Shown here piece by piece: positions 62,347 to 64,000 of a DNA stretch of 64,000 nucleotides. This DNA comes from an uncultured Muribaculaceae bacterium (GTDB lineage: Bacteria; Bacteroidota; Bacteroidia; Bacteroidales; Muribaculaceae). The stretch spans positions 35,752 to 99,751 of the forward strand of contig CAJTXL010000008.1 in assembly GCA_910583525.1 (NCBI GenBank), in the 5' to 3' direction. Every line of letters starts with the position of its first letter. Position 1 is the first letter of the stretch. Position numbers and translations under genes: made by a program. Below the pieces are notes generated by a model. It had not been told where the DNA came from. It saw nothing but the letters and a program-made list of their open reading frames with translations, and did not search any database.

Positions 62347-63855
62347 ATGAATACAAAACTGCCTATAATAGCATCGGTGTTGCTGGTTGCATCATGCGGA
62401 CACGACGAAAAAAGGATACAGGAAGACACAGGACTGTCGTATCATCAGCAGGCGTGCATGTTGCGCTACAACGACGCACCCGCCGAAGATTTCATAGCCA
62501 TGCAACAAAAAGCCGTCGACGAATTACGGGCCGGGAAATCATCGGACAATCCTATCGAGGTGCTCGCGCAAATGGGATATTTCTACAGTAACATAGGCGA
62601 CTACGTCAACGCAATCGAATATTTGCAGGAGGCCGAATCTTATCTGCTGAGCCATCCCGAATATGAACTCACCGAGGGTTCCATACAGCTATACGGCGAC
62701 CTCGGCAACATATACTACACTCTCGGCATACAGGACAAATCGCTCGAAGCCTACCGAAAAGGGATTTGCATAAGCCGCCAACTCGGCGGCCGCATGCTCA
62801 GCGACCTATACAGGTTTGCGGCGGCGACTTATAGCAGCAAGGAACAACCGGACTCTGTATTAGAATGTTATACTCTCGCACTTAAAGCCATAGATGATGG
62901 CGGAACGCAAGCCGACAAGGCAACCTTACGAGAACTGATTATGTGCGAAAAAGCCGACTATATCATCAACAGCGGCATTTATCCCGACTCAATAAAGACT
63001 TATATAGGCATCTTGGAGCGTCTGAACCATCCCGAAGCCTGGGCTCCGGCTTACAAGAAATTCACCCTTGGCAACGCCTACACTAAAATCGGAAAAAGCA
63101 AAGAAGGCATCAGGATGATGGAAGAAGCTCTCGACGAAGTACGGCATCAAGGCGACACAGAGTCGCAGGCCATGTTCCTGAAACCGCTGATGCAGACATA
63201 TGCGGCAAACGGAATGGCGGCGGAACTGCTGTCGGAGTTTCCGATATACGACGAACTGAGCGACACTCTGCTGAACCGCGAAAAACTGATGTCTGTCATA
63301 GGTTCAGACATGCGTTACCGCACATCAAAATCAGAAGACGAAGCAAAACTTCTCAAACTTAAACTATCACTTACACACCAACGGATAATATCGGGTATTG
63401 CAATCGTCGTTTTGCTTTTATCCGGCATTATACTGTTTGTTGCGATACAGCGTCGCAACCATCGTAAACAGATACAATTACAATGCGATAGAATCCAAAG
63501 TCTTATCGCCGACCGCATTGCCCTGAACAACCGCATAGAGCAATTGAACAGACCCGAAGTCAACAAAAGCATCATTCAGCCGATATTGCTCGAAAAAGCC
63601 GACGAAGTAGAGTTCCGCAAGACCTTCAATAACATCTATCCGCATTTCATATCCGACCTGCGGCGCGACGTCCCGGGTATCACCTCCGGCAACGAACTTA
63701 TCTGTATGATGATTTACCTGCGCAAGAGCAACGACGAAATATCACTTGCCATGGGCATTTCGCGCGAAAGTGTCATAAAATCACGTTACCGGCTGCGCCA
63801 ACGCCTCGCCTTGGCAAAAGAGGACGACCTCGATTCATTCATCTGCAATAGGTAG
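62347..63855 (+). CDS. Membrane-anchored TPR protein with C-terminal HTH
   Basis: A 502-residue protein with a lipoprotein-like signal (lipobox VASC, Cys near residue 17), about six TPR units (GDLGNIYYTLGIQDKSLEAY, KFTLGNAYTKIGKSKEGIRM), a transmembrane segment near residue 350 (IISGIAIVVLLLSGIILFVA), a short coiled coil and a LuxR-like HTH at the end (SNDEISLAMGISRESVIKSR). This layout is common among Bacteroidetes one-component sensors: TPRs outside the inner membrane and the HTH inside. It is divergent from the hexuronate operon and may regulate it (inference). ATG 62347 is supported by the signal sequence. Confidence 0.85.
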   Translation: MNTKLPIIASVLLVASCGHDEKRIQEDTGLSYHQQACMLRYNDAPAEDFIAMQQKAVDELRAGKSSDNPIEVLAQMGYFYSNIGDYVNAIEYLQEAESYLLSHPEYELTEGSIQLYGDLGNIYYTLGIQDKSLEAYRKGICISRQLGGRMLSDLYRFAAATYSSKEQPDSVLECYTLALKAIDDGGTQADKATLRELIMCEKADYIINSGIYPDSIKTYIGILERLNHPEAWAPAYKKFTLGNAYTKIGKSKEGIRMMEEALDEVRHQGDTESQAMFLKPLMQTYAANGMAAELLSEFPIYDELSDTLLNREKLMSVIGSDMRYRTSKSEDEAKLLKLKLSLTHQRIISGIAIVVLLLSGIILFVAIQRRNHRKQIQLQCDRIQSLIADRIALNNRIEQLNRPEVNKSIIQPILLEKADEVEFRKTFNNIYPHFISDLRRDVPGITSGNELICMMIYLRKSNDEISLAMGISRESVIKSRYRLRQRLALAKEDDLDSFICNR

Positions 63856-63946
63856 CACCATTTAGAGCCATCATTGCCACGGCCTGATTTCACTCACGGC
63901 ACTTTCATTTAAGGTAAAAGTAACGACATAAAAACCCTTACCCGGT
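63856..63946. other. Short spacer before the insertion sequence
   Basis: No gene or clear terminator is visible between the regulator stop codon and the IS end. Confidence 0.5.
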
Positions 63947-64000
63947 TGAACTGCACCCCAAAAGTTAGACACAAAACTTTTGGGGTTCATTATGTATAGA
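63947..64000 (+). mobile_element. Left end of an IS3-family (IS150-like) element
   Basis: TGAACTGCACCCC (63947-63959) followed by AAAAGTTAGACA closely resembles the terminal repeat of IS150-type elements (TG start, GCACCC, GTTxGAC). Directly after it CCCCAAAAGTT (63956-63966) and AACTTTTGGGG (63975-63985) form an inverted repeat, and an ATG at 63992 could open orfA. The rest is outside the window. Confidence 0.65.

Noticed and set aside
63956..63985. CCCCAAAAGTT / AACTTTTGGGG as the terminator of the TPR-HTH gene
   Set aside because: It lies 100 bases past the stop codon, has no T-run and is part of the IS terminal sequence.
1..64000. tRNA, rRNA and CRISPR arrays
   Set aside because: I found no tRNA cloverleaf, rRNA segment or evenly spaced direct repeats; intergenic gaps are mostly under 300 bases.

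Overview
The window reads as chromosomal DNA of a gut-type Bacteroidales bacterium, most likely of the Muribaculaceae/Porphyromonadaceae side (inference). The signs are a SusC/SusD pair, a C10 (streptopain-type) protease, glutaminyl-tRNA synthetase, an SDR-type UxuB beside UxuA, Wzi-like and LegB/NeuB surface-glycan genes, and promoters of the Bacteroidetes type (TTG, about 19-20 bp, TAnnTTTG) in front of many transcription units. Shine-Dalgarno sequences are mostly absent. No rRNA, tRNA or CRISPR array was seen. One insertion-sequence end enters at the right edge.

Layout. 1-6.9 kb: lon (cut by the window edge), an EF-G paralogue with altered GTPase residues, and a Dna2-like nuclease-helicase. 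7.0-16.1 kb: a minus-strand operon of metzincin-like lipid-free secreted protease, SusC, SusD and a secreted repeat protein, which looks like a peptide or protein capture system. 16.4-24.4 kb: a Spy-like periplasmic protein, a Crp/Fnr regulator, an ABC-F protein overlapping a TonB-dependent receptor, and a C10 protease gene broken by a one-base frameshift. 24.5-35.1 kb: housekeeping genes in tight series (prenyl synthase, TatD, PurT, then Udk, LptB, GlnS, TPR protein, CdsA, DUF2027-Smr protein, flavodoxin/ferredoxin protein).

35.1-42.5 kb: a MORN-GH25 lysozyme faces a seven-gene run (LysE, CBM9-like, Wzi-like, lipoprotein, LegB, ATP-grasp, NeuB) that is nearly all linked by 4-base overlaps and points to a nonulosonate-containing surface glycan. 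42.5-47.2 kb: a 54-residue protein too short for usual gene calls, EngB/YihA, an AraC regulator, and an ECF sigma / membrane protein / Spy-like / FocA series. 47.2-56.2 kb: a tandemly repeated promoter unit drives a TPR-PD40 protein, followed by FloA, CstA-like transporter, PHP phosphoesterase, U32 protein, B12-type radical SAM enzyme and a GT2 glycosyltransferase.

56.2-64 kb: a toxin-antitoxin pair with a palindrome over its promoter; a hexuronate operon (uxuA, uxuB, uxaC, exuT) interrupted by a 165-bp near-perfect palindrome that abuts the uxaC start codon; a divergent membrane-anchored TPR-HTH regulator; and the left end of an IS3/IS150-type element. The most unusual items are the EF-G paralogue lacking the catalytic histidine, the long palindrome, the duplicated promoter unit, the frameshifted protease, and promoters placed inside or directly against the preceding terminator or the start codon.
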